Assembly: GCA_002841315.1 (NCBI GenBank) | Contig: PHEW01000002.1 | Coordinates: forward strand, 62,001-126,000 | Source: Actinobacteria bacterium HGW-Actinobacteria-4 | GTDB taxonomy: Bacteria; Actinomycetota; Actinomycetes; Actinomycetales; Demequinaceae | Length of the DNA: 64,000 nucleotides | Direction: 5' to 3' | Shown here: positions 51,233 to 59,713 of the stretch, one piece after another | Layout: every line of letters begins with the position of its first letter | How positions within the stretch are numbered: position 1 is the first letter of the stretch | Notes under the pieces: model-generated | Told to the model about the DNA's origin: nothing | Seen by the model: the letters and a program-made list of their open reading frames with translations, nothing else | Databases searched by the model: none | Position numbers and translations under genes: made by a program

Positions 51233-52294
51233 ATGGGTACAAGTCGACGGCCGACGATGGCCGACGTCGCGGCGAAGGCAGGCGTGTCGTTGTCGACGGT
51301 CTCGCTGACCTACTCAGGCGCGGGGCCCATCTCCCCGGACATGAAGGCTCGGGTCGAAAAGGCTGCGCTCGCCTTGGGCTATGCGGGCCCGTCACCACAA
51401 GGCCGCGCGCTACGATCTGGCCGCTCGCACATCGTGGGGGTGGTCATTCACGAGAAGCTCCACCTCGCGTTCCGCGATCCGCTGGCGCTGCGAGTCATCG
51501 ACGCGCTCATTGAAGACTTGGGCGACATGGGCCTGGGCGTCCTGCTGATCCCCTCGCCCTCCGGCGAGCCCGGCGAGCGCTCGCTCCTTGACAGTGCACC
51601 GATGGACGCCGCCGTGGTGATCCGCGTGCGCGATCACGACGAGCCGGCTCTCGAGATCCTCAAGCGTAGGGGGGTGCCGATCGTCGTGATGGAAGGCCCT
51701 GCACCCTTGGGCGCCGGGTCGGTGACCATTGACGACACCAGTGCCACCGTAGAGCTCATCGAACACCTCATGGAACTTGGCCACGAACACATCGCCACGG
51801 TGACGTTGCCGCTCGCGATCAATCGCGAAACCCACGTCTTGGGTCCCGAGACCGATGTTGACGCGGTGTGGACACCCACGCACAACCGCCTGGTGGCGTT
51901 CGAGCGCGCTGGCATCGAGCCCTGTGTGGTCGTGGAGGCACGCGCATCCATGGTTGAAGAAGGCATCGCGGCCGGCCACCTGGCCCTCAGCCACGAGTCC
52001 AAGCCCACGGCTATCGTCTGCCAATCGGACCTCTTGGCCGGCGGCGTCATCCTCGCCGCTCGTGAACTCGAACTGCGCGTGCCCCAAGATATCTCCGTCA
52101 CCGGCTTTGATGGCCTTGACCTGCCATGGATCGCGCCACACGAGATCACCAGCATGAGCCAGGACGGCAGCGCCAAGGGGCACGCACTCGCCTCCGAAGT
52201 CAAGGCATTGCTTGCTGGCGAGAGCCCGGCACCCATCACGATGCCCCTGGAGTTCCGGCCCGGCAACACAACCGCGAAGCCCGGCCGACGCTAG
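51233..52294 (+). CDS. LacI-family transcriptional regulator
   Basis: 353 residues. The N-terminal HTH is TMADVAAKAGVSLSTVSLTY with a hinge helix near residue 55 (GRALRSGRSHIVGVVI). The periplasmic-binding-like domain has TAIVCQSDLLAGGVILAARE and PQDISVTGFDGLDLPWIAPH. The start is ATG at 51233 with AGGAG six bases upstream. It probably represses itself and the divergent MFS transporter through the palindrome at 51162-51175. The inducer is not evident. Confidence 0.93.
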   Translation: MGTSRRPTMADVAAKAGVSLSTVSLTYSGAGPISPDMKARVEKAALALGYAGPSPQGRALRSGRSHIVGVVIHEKLHLAFRDPLALRVIDALIEDLGDMGLGVLLIPSPSGEPGERSLLDSAPMDAAVVIRVRDHDEPALEILKRRGVPIVVMEGPAPLGAGSVTIDDTSATVELIEHLMELGHEHIATVTLPLAINRETHVLGPETDVDAVWTPTHNRLVAFERAGIEPCVVVEARASMVEEGIAAGHLALSHESKPTAIVCQSDLLAGGVILAARELELRVPQDISVTGFDGLDLPWIAPHEITSMSQDGSAKGHALASEVKALLAGESPAPITMPLEFRPGNTTAKPGRR

Positions 52295-52341
52295 CTCACC
52301 TCGCGCTCAGCGGCCCTGTGGCACCCATGCCCAGACGGCAA

Positions 52342-52373
52342 CAGGGGCGCTGCCCTTGCGGACAACGCCCCTG
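52342..52373. terminator. hairpin between LacI gene and purine permease
   Basis: CAGGGGCG (52342-52349) pairs with CGCCCCTG (52366-52373) across a 16-base loop, between two converging genes. No T-run follows. Confidence 0.55.
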
Positions 52374-52388
52374 CGGCTCCTGCCAGGA

Positions 52389-53849
52389 CTAGATTCCGAA
52401 CACGTCACGCAGCGGTTCGAGCGAGAAGTACAACAGGAAGGCCGCCGCAGCGACCCACATGAGGGGCTTGATGTCCTTGATCTTGCCGGTGGCCGCGTGC
52501 AGGATCACGAAGGCGATGAAGCCCACGCCAATACCCGCAGCGATCGAGAATCCGAACGGCATGACGACGAACGTGAGGAATGCCGGGATGGCAATGGCCG
52601 GGTTCTTCCAGTCGATGTCCGCAACGAACGCAACCATCAGGAAGCCCACCACAACCAGCACCGGCGCCGCCGCCTCCGAAGGAATCAGTGCGTACAGCGG
52701 AGTCAGGAATGTCGCGAGCAAGAACGCGACACCTGTCACGACAGAGGCGAAGCCAGTGCGTGCGCCATCACCAACGCCCGATGCGGACTCGATGTACGCG
52801 GTGTTCGACGAGGTCGAGGCCACACCACCCACGATGGCACCCACGGAGTCAACAATCAGAATCTGCTGAGAGCCTTCCGGGATCCCGTCTTCATCGTTGA
52901 GTCCGGCCTCTTCACCAACGGCAGTCATGGTGCCGATGGTGTCGAAGAAGTCGACCACGAGTAGAGAGAAGATCAGCACCACTGCGGTCAGCACCGCGAT
53001 CTGCCCGAACCCGCCAAAGATGGACACCTGGCCGAGCAGCGAGAAGTCTGGCGCCGCAACGACGCCACCGTCAACCCGCGGCGGAAGGAGGTGCCACGAG
53101 TCTTGCGGTGCGATCCGCTCAATGATGAAGGCCACGATGGAAGCGGCGATGATCGAAATAAGCAGCGCGCCCTTGACCTTGCGTGCAAGCAGGATGATGG
53201 CAGTGATGAGCCCCACGATGAACACCACCATGGGCCAGGTCGTGATGGAGCCCTCCACACCGAACGTGGTGATGGTGCCTGCCCCGGCCGTCACGATGCC
53301 GGAGTTCACCAGGCCGATGAAGGCGATGAACAGGCCGATACCCACGGCGATGGCCTTCTTCAGCGCCATCGGTACCGCGAAGAGCATCTTCTGGCGGAAC
53401 TTGGTCAGCACCAGGATCAGAATGACAACACCTTCGATCACCACAAACCCCATCGCTTGCGGCCACGTTAGTCCTGCGCCCACAACCAGGCCGTAGCCAA
53501 CGAAGGCGTTGAGACCAAGCCCGGCGGCGAGCGCTAGCGGGAAGCGTGCAATGGTTCCCATGAGAATGGTCAGCACGCCAGCGACCAACGCGGTCGCGGC
53601 GCTCACCAATGCGATCGCCTGACCCGGATCCGCGGCGCCACCAATCAGCGCAGTGCCATGGACGTCAGCTGCGACCGTCGCGGCACCCACCAAGATGAAG
53701 GCATTGAGCACGATGATGTATGCCATCGTGAAGAAGGTCGTCAATCCACCGCGGATTTCCTGACCAAACGTCGATCCCCGTGCGGAGATCTTGAAGTAGG
53801 TGTCGACTTTGGACAGGACACCACTGTCTTGTGCGGTTTCAGTTGCCAT
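52389..53849 (-). CDS. NCS2 purine permease, AzgA-like
   Basis: 486 residues with about twelve to fourteen helices, a proton-linked uptake permease for hypoxanthine/adenine/guanine. AzgA-type motifs are RGGLTTFFTMAYIIVLNAFI, LALAAGLGLNAFVGYG, FFDTIGTMTAVGEEAGL and STSSNTAYIESASGVGDGAR. The start is ATG at 53849 (MATETAQDSG); the ribosome site is weak. It is transcribed alone, ending before the LacI-side hairpin. Confidence 0.93.
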   Translation of the reverse strand: MATETAQDSGVLSKVDTYFKISARGSTFGQEIRGGLTTFFTMAYIIVLNAFILVGAATVAADVHGTALIGGAADPGQAIALVSAATALVAGVLTILMGTIARFPLALAAGLGLNAFVGYGLVVGAGLTWPQAMGFVVIEGVVILILVLTKFRQKMLFAVPMALKKAIAVGIGLFIAFIGLVNSGIVTAGAGTITTFGVEGSITTWPMVVFIVGLITAIILLARKVKGALLISIIAASIVAFIIERIAPQDSWHLLPPRVDGGVVAAPDFSLLGQVSIFGGFGQIAVLTAVVLIFSLLVVDFFDTIGTMTAVGEEAGLNDEDGIPEGSQQILIVDSVGAIVGGVASTSSNTAYIESASGVGDGARTGFASVVTGVAFLLATFLTPLYALIPSEAAAPVLVVVGFLMVAFVADIDWKNPAIAIPAFLTFVVMPFGFSIAAGIGVGFIAFVILHAATGKIKDIKPLMWVAAAAFLLYFSLEPLRDVFGI

Positions 53850-53979
53850 AGACGCATCGTGGCAGTGCGCGACTGTCAGCGCTCGGCGAGCCGATCCAAA
53901 CCCACCGGCGCGCCGTTGTGGGATTCCTCCAACGATTGAGTCCCGCGAACCCCTGCTGTTAACAAAGGCGACATTCGAC

Positions 53980-53999
53980 TGTGGAAAACCTGTGGATAA
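53980..53999. promoter_or_regulatory. two DnaA-box-like nonamers
   Basis: TGTGGAAAA (53980-53988) and TGTGGATAA (53991-53999) are the reverse complements of TTTTCCACA and of the consensus DnaA box TTATCCACA, 11 bases apart on the same strand. They lie in the gap between the purine permease and a MaoC gene. No dnaA/dnaN or AT-rich unwinding region is near, so this is not an origin. Confidence 0.5.
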
Positions 54000-54030
54000 G
54001 CTGGGTGCGTGCGGGACCGCGCTGGCGGGC

Positions 54031-54462
54031 CTACGCGCACGGGACGAGCGCTTGAGCCTTGCCAAGCACCTTCGCGCCGTCAAACTCCACGCTGACGTCA
54101 ACGCGTGCCGTGCGCATTTCGTCATCCAGTGCGCCCACCGTCGCGGTCACCGTCGCGACCACCTCACCCATCGCAGGCACCTCGATGGGGCGGGTGAACC
54201 GCGCCTGGAAGTCCTGTACGTTACCCGCGCCGGCCCACTCCTCCACCACTGACGCTGCGGCGCCCATGGTGAACATGCCGTGTGCGATGACGCCGGGCAG
54301 GCCCACTGACTGCGCAAAGGCATCGTTGTAGTGAATGGGGTTGAAGTCGCCGGAGGCCCCCGCATACCGAACCAGGGTGTCGCGGCTGATGACCACTTCG
54401 CGGGTGGCCACCACCGCGCCAACTTCGAGGCCGTCGTATGACGGCAGTGTGTTGTCGCTCAT
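54031..54462 (-). CDS. MaoC-like (R)-hydratase (HadB-like)
   Basis: 143 residues, a single hot-dog domain. The hydratase-2 motif is YAGASGDFNPIHYNDAFAQS, with Asp and His as catalytic pair, and LPGVIAHGMFTMGAAAS follows. The start ATG (54462) is seven bases after GGAGG and overlaps the upstream stop by one base (TGATG). With the upstream gene it forms the HadA-HadB pair known next to rpmG in actinobacteria, where it dehydrates 3-hydroxyacyl-ACP in type II fatty-acid synthesis. Here the fatty-acid role is inferred from that synteny. Confidence 0.9.
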   Translation of the reverse strand: MSDNTLPSYDGLEVGAVVATREVVISRDTLVRYAGASGDFNPIHYNDAFAQSVGLPGVIAHGMFTMGAAASVVEEWAGAGNVQDFQARFTRPIEVPAMGEVVATVTATVGALDDEMRTARVDVSVEFDGAKVLGKAQALVPCA

Positions 54463-54908
54463 CACGCATCCTCCCTGACGGCGAGTGTGGAGGTGACCGT
54501 CGCGACCGGGTCGCCGTCAGCATCGGCCAATTCAGCGCGCGTGGTAACCATCGAGATACCGGCGCGCTGGGTGATCTTCTCGATGTGGACCGTGGTCGAG
54601 ATCATGTCGCCAGCAAGGATGGGGCGGGCGTAGGTGAAGCGTTCATCAGCATGAACCACCTTGGAGAAGTCCACCCCCACCTCTGGGTCAACCACCACGT
54701 GGAACTCGGCCTGCTGGGCGATCACGACGGCGAAGGTGGTGGGTGCGACCACGTCCTCGTAACCCTCTGCCCTTGCAACGGCAGCGTCGCGGTGGGCGCC
54801 AGACATCGCGTCAACGGCATCGGCGAACTCACGGATCTTGACTCGGGTGACTTCGTAGGGCTCAAACGGCCCGTAGGAGCGGCCCACGGCCTCGGGATTC
54901 ACTGGCAT
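54462..54908 (-). CDS. MaoC N-terminal-type dehydratase subunit (HadA-like)
   Basis: 148 residues, hot-dog fold of the FAS1-dehydratase-like type: VGRSYGPFEPYEVTRVKIRE, VAPTTFAVVIAQQAEFHVVV, VVHADERFTYARPILAGDMI. It lacks the D-x-x-x-x-H catalytic motif that its partner has, as HadA does. The start is ATG at 54908. It is coupled to the HadB-like gene by a one-base overlap, so a heterodimer is expected. Confidence 0.88.
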   Translation of the reverse strand: MPVNPEAVGRSYGPFEPYEVTRVKIREFADAVDAMSGAHRDAAVARAEGYEDVVAPTTFAVVIAQQAEFHVVVDPEVGVDFSKVVHADERFTYARPILAGDMISTTVHIEKITQRAGISMVTTRAELADADGDPVATVTSTLAVREDA

Positions 54909-54951
54909 CGCACCAGCCTACCGAAACCGCCGGGGCGCGGAGCGCGGGGCC

Positions 54952-55926
54952 CTACCGCGCCCCGTAGACCACGATCAGCGCGCGGTGATCGGCACCGGGG
55001 ATGGCGACGGTCCGGACGTCGATTGCCCGGATCGGCGCGTCACGAGTCATGACGTGATCGATGGCTACAAGGGCGATGGGGAAACGATCCTGGGGAAAGG
55101 TGGGCTGAAACCCGGCGCCAGCCTCGTTCGCCGCGTCCACGTAGCCCAGCGCCTCAAGCGCCCGGAAGCCGCGGTGATCGCGCGTGGCGTTGAAGTCGCC
55201 AGCAATGATGACTGGGCCGGTTGCTGCGCCCAGCTCGGTGGCGAGCAGCTCAAGCTCGGAGCGCCACATAGTGTTGAACCTCGGACCCGGCGCCACCGGA
55301 TGGATTGCATAGACGGTGAGGACACCTGCGGGCGTCTGGACCAGAGCGCGGGTGGCCTGCGAGTGGAAGCCGTCCAGCGTGGTCGCGTCACTGAGCGGGT
55401 ATGCGGACCACAGCCCGGCGCCGGTATAGCCGGACTCGGCGTGCGCATCGCGGTACGGGAGGAGTTCGTCCAGGCCGGCCTGCTCGAGCGCGTCAAGCGA
55501 CGCTGGGGTGAGCTCCTGAAGCGAAAGCAGCTCAATGTGATGGTCGCGCACCAAAGCCACCACAGCATCGGCGTCACCGTTGCCGAATCCCAAGTTCACG
55601 GTAGCCACCGTCAGCGCGGGGTCTCCCCCGCCGCCCGAGCCAACATAAAGTGGCGCCAACCACGCGAGGCACAGTGCGAGCATCGCGCCCGCGACACCCA
55701 CCAGCGGCCATGAGCGCAACGCTAAGGCGATGGCGAGCGGCACCAGGAGTGCGAGGGTCGCCCACGGCATCAGCGACACCACGTATGCGAGCGGGCCCCA
55801 CTCAATTCCGAGCAGGCGCGCCAGGACAGGTACCGCGAGGCCCGCGAGCGCGAGCGCGGCCAGCCAGAGAGCGAGCCGGGAGATTGGTCCGCGGCGCGAC
55901 CGTGCGGGCTCGGAGTCAGTGATCAC
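54952..55926 (-). CDS. membrane-anchored endonuclease/exonuclease/phosphatase family protein
   Basis: 324 residues from GTG at 55926. Three N-terminal helices (about residues 15-100: LALWLAALALAGLAVPVLAR and two more) precede an EEP catalytic domain. Its motifs are ATVNLGFGNGD, LLSLQELTPASLDAL (metal-binding Glu), VIIAGDFNATRDHRGFRAL and the C-terminal VAIDHVMTRDAP and GADHRALIV (catalytic His). This arrangement is typical of actinobacterial secreted-side phosphodiesterase-like proteins; the substrate is unknown. Confidence 0.88.
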   Translation of the reverse strand: MITDSEPARSRRGPISRLALWLAALALAGLAVPVLARLLGIEWGPLAYVVSLMPWATLALLVPLAIALALRSWPLVGVAGAMLALCLAWLAPLYVGSGGGGDPALTVATVNLGFGNGDADAVVALVRDHHIELLSLQELTPASLDALEQAGLDELLPYRDAHAESGYTGAGLWSAYPLSDATTLDGFHSQATRALVQTPAGVLTVYAIHPVAPGPRFNTMWRSELELLATELGAATGPVIIAGDFNATRDHRGFRALEALGYVDAANEAGAGFQPTFPQDRFPIALVAIDHVMTRDAPIRAIDVRTVAIPGADHRALIVVYGAR

Positions 55927-55984
55927 GGAGTCAGTGTGGCATGGGGTCGCGGGCGCCCGACGCAACCTACCGAGACGCACAAAA

Positions 55985-56011
55985 GCCCGGCTCCCCCTGG
56001 GGGGGCCGGGC
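55985..56011 (-). terminator. terminator of rpmG
   Basis: GCCCGGC/GCCGGGC with an inner CCCCC/GGGGG forms a 12-bp stem, followed on the minus strand by TTTTGTG, 20 bases beyond the rpmG stop. Confidence 0.85.
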
Positions 56012-56030
56012 GTTCGCGTTGATCACGTTC

Positions 56031-56195
56031 CTAGCGGGTCTCGCGGTGCGCGGTGTGCTTGCTGCACCTGCGGCAGAACTTGGAGAGTTCCACACGGTCA
56101 GGGGTGTTGCGGCGGTTCTTGCGCGTGATGTAGTTGCGCTCTTTGCACTCGGTGCACGCGAGCGTGATCTTGGGCCGAACGTCGTTCTTAGCCAT
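56031..56195 (-). CDS. rpmG: 50S ribosomal protein L33
   Basis: 54 residues ([20 protein letters not shown]...), with two CxxC pairs (CTEC, CRRC), so it is the zinc-binding C+ form. The [19 protein letters not shown] core is diagnostic. The start is ATG at 56195 with GGAGA upstream. It is followed by its own terminator and preceded by tRNA-Met and tRNA-Thr, the usual actinobacterial order. Confidence 0.97.
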   Translation of the reverse strand: MAKNDVRPKITLACTECKERNYITRKNRRNTPDRVELSKFCRRCSKHTAHRETR

Positions 56196-56235
56196 GTTTT
56201 CTCTCCTAGCCTTGTTGGAACATGAACCTTGCGAG

Positions 56236-56309
56236 TAGCGAGGGCGGGACTTGAACCCGCGACCCCACGATTATGAGTCGTGTGCTCTAACCAACTGAGC
56301 TACCCCGCC
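56236..56309 (-). tRNA. tRNA-Met, elongator (anticodon CAT)
   Basis: 74 bases: acceptor GGCGGGG with 3' CCTCGCT (two G-T pairs), D-arm AGCTCAGTTGGTTAGAGC, anticodon loop CTCATAA, T-arm GCGGGTTCAAGTCCCGC. It lacks the C1-A72 mismatch expected of the initiator, supporting the elongator call. Confidence 0.95.
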
Positions 56310-56364
56310 TAAGGAAACAGCAACGCCGCCACCTTAAGTCAAGCGGCGGCGAAGCGGTTATCCG

Positions 56365-56437
56365 AGCCCCGACAGGGAATCGAACCCTGGACCTTTTCCT
56401 TACCATGGAAACGCTCTACCGACTGAGCTATCGGGGC
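56365..56437 (-). tRNA. tRNA-Thr (anticodon GGT)
   Basis: 73 bases: acceptor GCCCCGA/TCGGGGC, anticodon arm TTTCC-ATGGTAA-GGAAA giving GGT, T-arm CAGGGTTCGATTCCCTG. It lies 55 bases upstream of tRNA-Met, probably in one transcript with it and rpmG. Confidence 0.96.
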
Positions 56438-56556
56438 AAGCCGGTCAAGGATACATGCCGCGAGCCGATGCTGGGAAATCGGGGCATGCGCCAAGTGGGC
56501 TTGGGCCGGTGGTCACCATAGCACCGGTGTCTGAGCGCGCCGCTAGGGTGAATCTC

Positions 56557-57813
56557 GTGACCGTGTCTCTCAGCGCCGCGCAGGCCCGCCGCATCTTTCT
56601 CCACGCTCAAGGTTTGTCTCGCCGACGCTCGGGCCGGGCGGTCGGTGACTCACAGTTTCGCGAGTACTTAAGTAGGCAAGGGGTGCTGCAACTGGACTCT
56701 GTGAACGTGGCCGCGCGGGCTCACTACATGCCGTTGTTTTCTCGCCATGGGAGCTACTCGCAGGCTGGTCTGGATGCGTGGCTGTGGGACTCCGGTGAGG
56801 CGTTCGAGCACTGGGGGCACGAGGCGTCGGTCATGCCGCGGGACCTGCTGCACGCGATGCATCTCAAGATGACGGCGTCTTCGAATTGGAAGACTCGCGC
56901 TCGCGATTACTTGGAGGCCGAGCGGCCCGGCTTGATTGAGCAGGTACTCGATGCCGTGGAGGCTGCCGGTCCCCTCACCGCCGCCGACATCGATCACTTG
57001 GCCCCCCGCGGTGCAGAGCGCGGCACATGGTGGGACCGTGGTCACGTGAAGGACGCCCTTGACCACCTGTTCATGACGGGGCAGGTGGCGGTGTCGCGGC
57101 GCGGCAACTTCGCGCGCACCTACAACTCGACGCAGCGCGTATGGGACTTGCCGCCGGCGGCGCCCGATGGCGCTGGGGCTTGGGGCCTTAGCCATGGAGC
57201 CGCACGGCAAGAGCTCTTCGATCGAGCGATCACCGCCACGGGCGTCGGGACGGTCAAGGATCTCCTGGATCACTTCCGGCTCCAACTCACCCCGCGCTCG
57301 CCCGGGGCTTTGGGAGGTACAGCCTTGGCTGCGTCCGCCGTGGAACGCGGGCTGGCGCAGTGGGTTGACGTCGATGGGTGGGACGAGCCGGCGTTGCTTG
57401 CCGCGGGTGCCGAGGATCCCGGGCGCGCGACCGGCGTCGCGTTGCTGAGCCCATTCGACCCCGTGTGCTGGTTCCGCCCGCGGCTCGAGCGCATGTTCGG
57501 CATGGAGTACAGGATCGAGATCTACACCCCTGAGGCCAAGCGGATCTATGGGTACTACACGCTGCCGTTCCTGATGGGCGATCAGATGGTGGGGCGCTTT
57601 GACCTCAAGGCGGATCGCACGGCGGGCGTGCTGCGGGTGCAGTCGTCGTGGCGCGAGGAACGGGCGGTGGCTGGTGCGCGGCGGCGCAGCGATGGGGAGA
57701 TCGCTGAGGCTGTGGCGGGTGAGCTCGAGCTGATGGCTCAGTGGCTTGGCCTGGGCGCGATCGAGGTCGTGGAGCGCGGGAACTTGGCACAAGCGACCAT
57801 GAGCGCCACGTAG
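56557..57813 (+). CDS. winged-helix DNA glycosylase, YcaQ-like
   Basis: 418 residues of the winged-helix superfamily that includes YcaQ/AlkZ, which excises bases from DNA interstrand crosslinks and azinomycin-type lesions. Markers are the N-terminal SLSAAQARRIFLHAQGL, the catalytic Q-x-D segment VLQLDSVNVAARAHYMPLFS, and LLSPFDPVCWFRPRLERMFG near the end. The start is GTG at 56557 (VTVSLSAAQ), after AGGGTG; upstream reading overlaps the tRNA-Thr promoter region. It stands alone between tRNA genes. Confidence 0.9.
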   Translation: MTVSLSAAQARRIFLHAQGLSRRRSGRAVGDSQFREYLSRQGVLQLDSVNVAARAHYMPLFSRHGSYSQAGLDAWLWDSGEAFEHWGHEASVMPRDLLHAMHLKMTASSNWKTRARDYLEAERPGLIEQVLDAVEAAGPLTAADIDHLAPRGAERGTWWDRGHVKDALDHLFMTGQVAVSRRGNFARTYNSTQRVWDLPPAAPDGAGAWGLSHGAARQELFDRAITATGVGTVKDLLDHFRLQLTPRSPGALGGTALAASAVERGLAQWVDVDGWDEPALLAAGAEDPGRATGVALLSPFDPVCWFRPRLERMFGMEYRIEIYTPEAKRIYGYYTLPFLMGDQMVGRFDLKADRTAGVLRVQSSWREERAVAGARRRSDGEIAEAVAGELELMAQWLGLGAIEVVERGNLAQATMSAT

Positions 57814-57900
57814 GAATGCGCGATTGTGCTGAAGCGACAGTCAGCGCCACATTCTGGGGCTGTGGACGCGATTGCGGACGAGCGCTCCCGATACGACAAA

Positions 57901-57924
57901 GGCCCAATACCGAGGTACTGGGCC
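57901..57924 (-). terminator. hairpin after tRNA-Tyr
   Basis: GGCCCA-a-TACC and GGTA-c-TGGGCC form a stem with one mismatch, followed on the minus strand by TTTGTCG. It starts seven bases past the 3' end of tRNA-Tyr. Confidence 0.7.
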
Positions 57925-57930
57925 TTGACG

Positions 57931-58012
57931 TGGCAGGTGAGGGATTCGAACCCCCGAAGTCGTTGACGGCTGATTTACAGTCAGCTCCCTTTGGCCGCTC
58001 GGGCAACCTGCC
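57931..58012 (-). tRNA. tRNA-Tyr (anticodon GTA)
   Basis: 82 bases with a long variable arm: acceptor GGCAGGT/ACCTGCC, anticodon stem-loop CTGA-CTGTAAA-TCAG, variable arm in CCGTCAACGACTTCGG, T-arm GGGGGTTCGAATCCCTC. Class II shape and GTA anticodon identify Tyr. Confidence 0.95.
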
Positions 58013-58143
58013 TTGGGCCAGTTGGATGCCAACGTGCCGCGCATGGAAGGATAGCAAGGTAACGACCCCCTGCGCGAACTGGGGTCCGCCCCGGCAACGC
58101 GCAGGTGCTCTGTAAAGGGCACGTGCAAGACAAGGAGACTGAC

Positions 58144-58635
58144 ATGGCAGGCGATTCCTCATTCGACGTAGTGAGCAAAGTGGACCGGCAAGAGGTCGAC
58201 AACGCGCTAGGCCAGGCACAGAAGGAAGTGGCGCAACGGTACGACTTCCGCGGCGTGGGCGCGTCCATCGAATGGTCCGGAGAGTCGGTGCTGATGAAGG
58301 CCAACTCCGAAGAGCGCGTCAAGGCAGTCCTCGATGTCTTCATCGCCAAGCTCGCCAAGCGGGAGATCTCCCTCAAGGCTCTTGAGCACGGCGACCCCAC
58401 TCCCTCGGGCAAGGAGTTCAGACTCGCGGCGACCCTCAAGGAAGGCATTCCTCAAGACATCGCGAAGAAGCTCACCAAGTTGCTCCGCGACGAGGGCCCC
58501 AAGTCAGTCAAGGCGCTGGTTCAAGGCGACGAGCTGCGCGTGAGTTCCAAGAGCCGCAACGACCTGCAAGAGGCCATCGCGATCCTCAAGGGAGCCGACG
58601 TCGATGCCGCACTGCAGTTTGTGAACTACCGCTAG
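58144..58635 (+). CDS. YajQ-family nucleotide-binding protein
   Basis: 163 residues, normal length. It starts [20 protein letters not shown] and has [37 protein letters not shown] and [12 protein letters not shown]-like sequence ([19 protein letters not shown]). YajQ proteins bind nucleotides, in some species cyclic di-GMP, and act as effectors. The start is ATG at 58144, seven bases after AAGGAG. It is monocistronic and convergent with htpX. Confidence 0.95.
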   Translation: MAGDSSFDVVSKVDRQEVDNALGQAQKEVAQRYDFRGVGASIEWSGESVLMKANSEERVKAVLDVFIAKLAKREISLKALEHGDPTPSGKEFRLAATLKEGIPQDIAKKLTKLLRDEGPKSVKALVQGDELRVSSKSRNDLQEAIAILKGADVDAALQFVNYR

Positions 58636-58671
58636 GCGCGCTAGACGCACCGCGCTAGAGGAGCGAGACGG

Positions 58672-59541
58672 CTAGAGAAAGCCCCTGCGGGCGGTCATGG
58701 CCTCGAGCCGCGCAATGCGCTCGTCCATCGGCGGGTGCGTGGAGAACAGCCGCGCCAACCCCTCGCCTAGGAACGGGTTGGCGATCATCATGTGGCTGAC
58801 GTTCTCGAGTTGCGACGTCTGCGGCAGAGGCCTCGCGGCCGTACCGGCCTCGAGTTTCCGCAAGGCCGAGGCAAGCGCCTCGGGGTCGCCGGTCAAGTTG
58901 GCGCCGCCTTGATCCGCATCAAACTCGCGGGTGCGCGAGATCGCAGACCGAATCAGCACGGCCGCGAACGGCGCCAGGACCAACAGCGCGAGAGTCCCTA
59001 GCGGGTTGCCGCCGTTGTTGCGGTTGCCGCCGCCAAAGATCAGCAGCATCTGAGCGATCGCGGTGATCATGCCCGCGAATGCCGCAGCAACAGAGCTGAT
59101 GAGGATGTCGCGGTTGTACACGTGCATCAACTCGTGCCCTAGCACCCCACGGAGCTCGCGCTCGTTCAGCAACTGCAGAATCCCTTCGGTGCAGCACACC
59201 GCTGAGTTCTTGGGGTTGCGGCCGGTCGCGAAGGCGTTGGGGGCCGATGTTGGGGAGACATACAGCCTTGGCATCGGCTGGTTCGCTTCTTTGGACAGTT
59301 CGCGAACAATGCGGTACATGGTGGGGTGTTCAACTTCGGTGACCGGGCGCGCGTGCATGGCGCGGATCGCGAGCGTGTCAGAGTTCCAGTAGCCCACTGC
59401 GGTACCGATCAGCGAGAACCCGGCAAATAGCCACAAGTACTTGCCGTCGCCGATGACCGAGCCAAGGCCCAGCATCACCACCCACAGCGCAACGAACAGA
59501 CCGAAGGTCTTGAGCCCGTTGAAGTACTTCTTGCTGCCCAC
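58672..59541 (-). CDS. htpX: membrane zinc protease HtpX
   Basis: 289 residues, M48 family, involved in membrane-protein quality control. Two N-terminal helices are followed by the zinc site [11 protein letters not shown] (His, Glu, His), two further helices, and the third ligand Glu in [18 protein letters not shown]. The C-terminal [15 protein letters not shown] is diagnostic. The start is GTG at 59541, with GGAGG five bases upstream. Confidence 0.96.
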   Translation of the reverse strand: MGSKKYFNGLKTFGLFVALWVVMLGLGSVIGDGKYLWLFAGFSLIGTAVGYWNSDTLAIRAMHARPVTEVEHPTMYRIVRELSKEANQPMPRLYVSPTSAPNAFATGRNPKNSAVCCTEGILQLLNERELRGVLGHELMHVYNRDILISSVAAAFAGMITAIAQMLLIFGGGNRNNGGNPLGTLALLVLAPFAAVLIRSAISRTREFDADQGGANLTGDPEALASALRKLEAGTAARPLPQTSQLENVSHMMIANPFLGEGLARLFSTHPPMDERIARLEAMTARRGFL

Positions 59542-59606
59542 CTACGCCTCCTGCACATCCCTCAACTACGGTGTGGCACCTGTGGCGCCGACGTCTGTAG
59601 AACGGG

Positions 59607-59636
59607 TGGCGCGAGGAGCCTGTTCCCGGCGCGCCA
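59607..59636 (-). terminator. possible terminator after the FprA gene
   Basis: TGGCGCG (59607-59613) pairs with CGCGCCA (59630-59636) over a 16-base loop, 78 bases past the reductase stop. No T-run follows, so the call is weak. The rest of the 172-base gap to htpX shows nothing clear. Confidence 0.35.
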
Positions 59637-59713
59637 AAGTCTCACTTTACGTGAAGAACACCAAGACTTGGCGAATGCTTGCCGGGCGTGGCGTGGGAGC
59701 AAGTGGGCTGTTG

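Noticed and set aside
53980-53999. Replication origin
   Set aside because: Only two DnaA-like boxes, no dnaA, dnaN or gyrase genes, and no AT-rich unwinding stretch nearby.
54031-54908. One split MaoC gene caused by a frameshift
   Set aside because: Both halves have their own start and stop in a one-base TGATG overlap, and the two-gene HadA-HadB arrangement is normal in actinobacteria.
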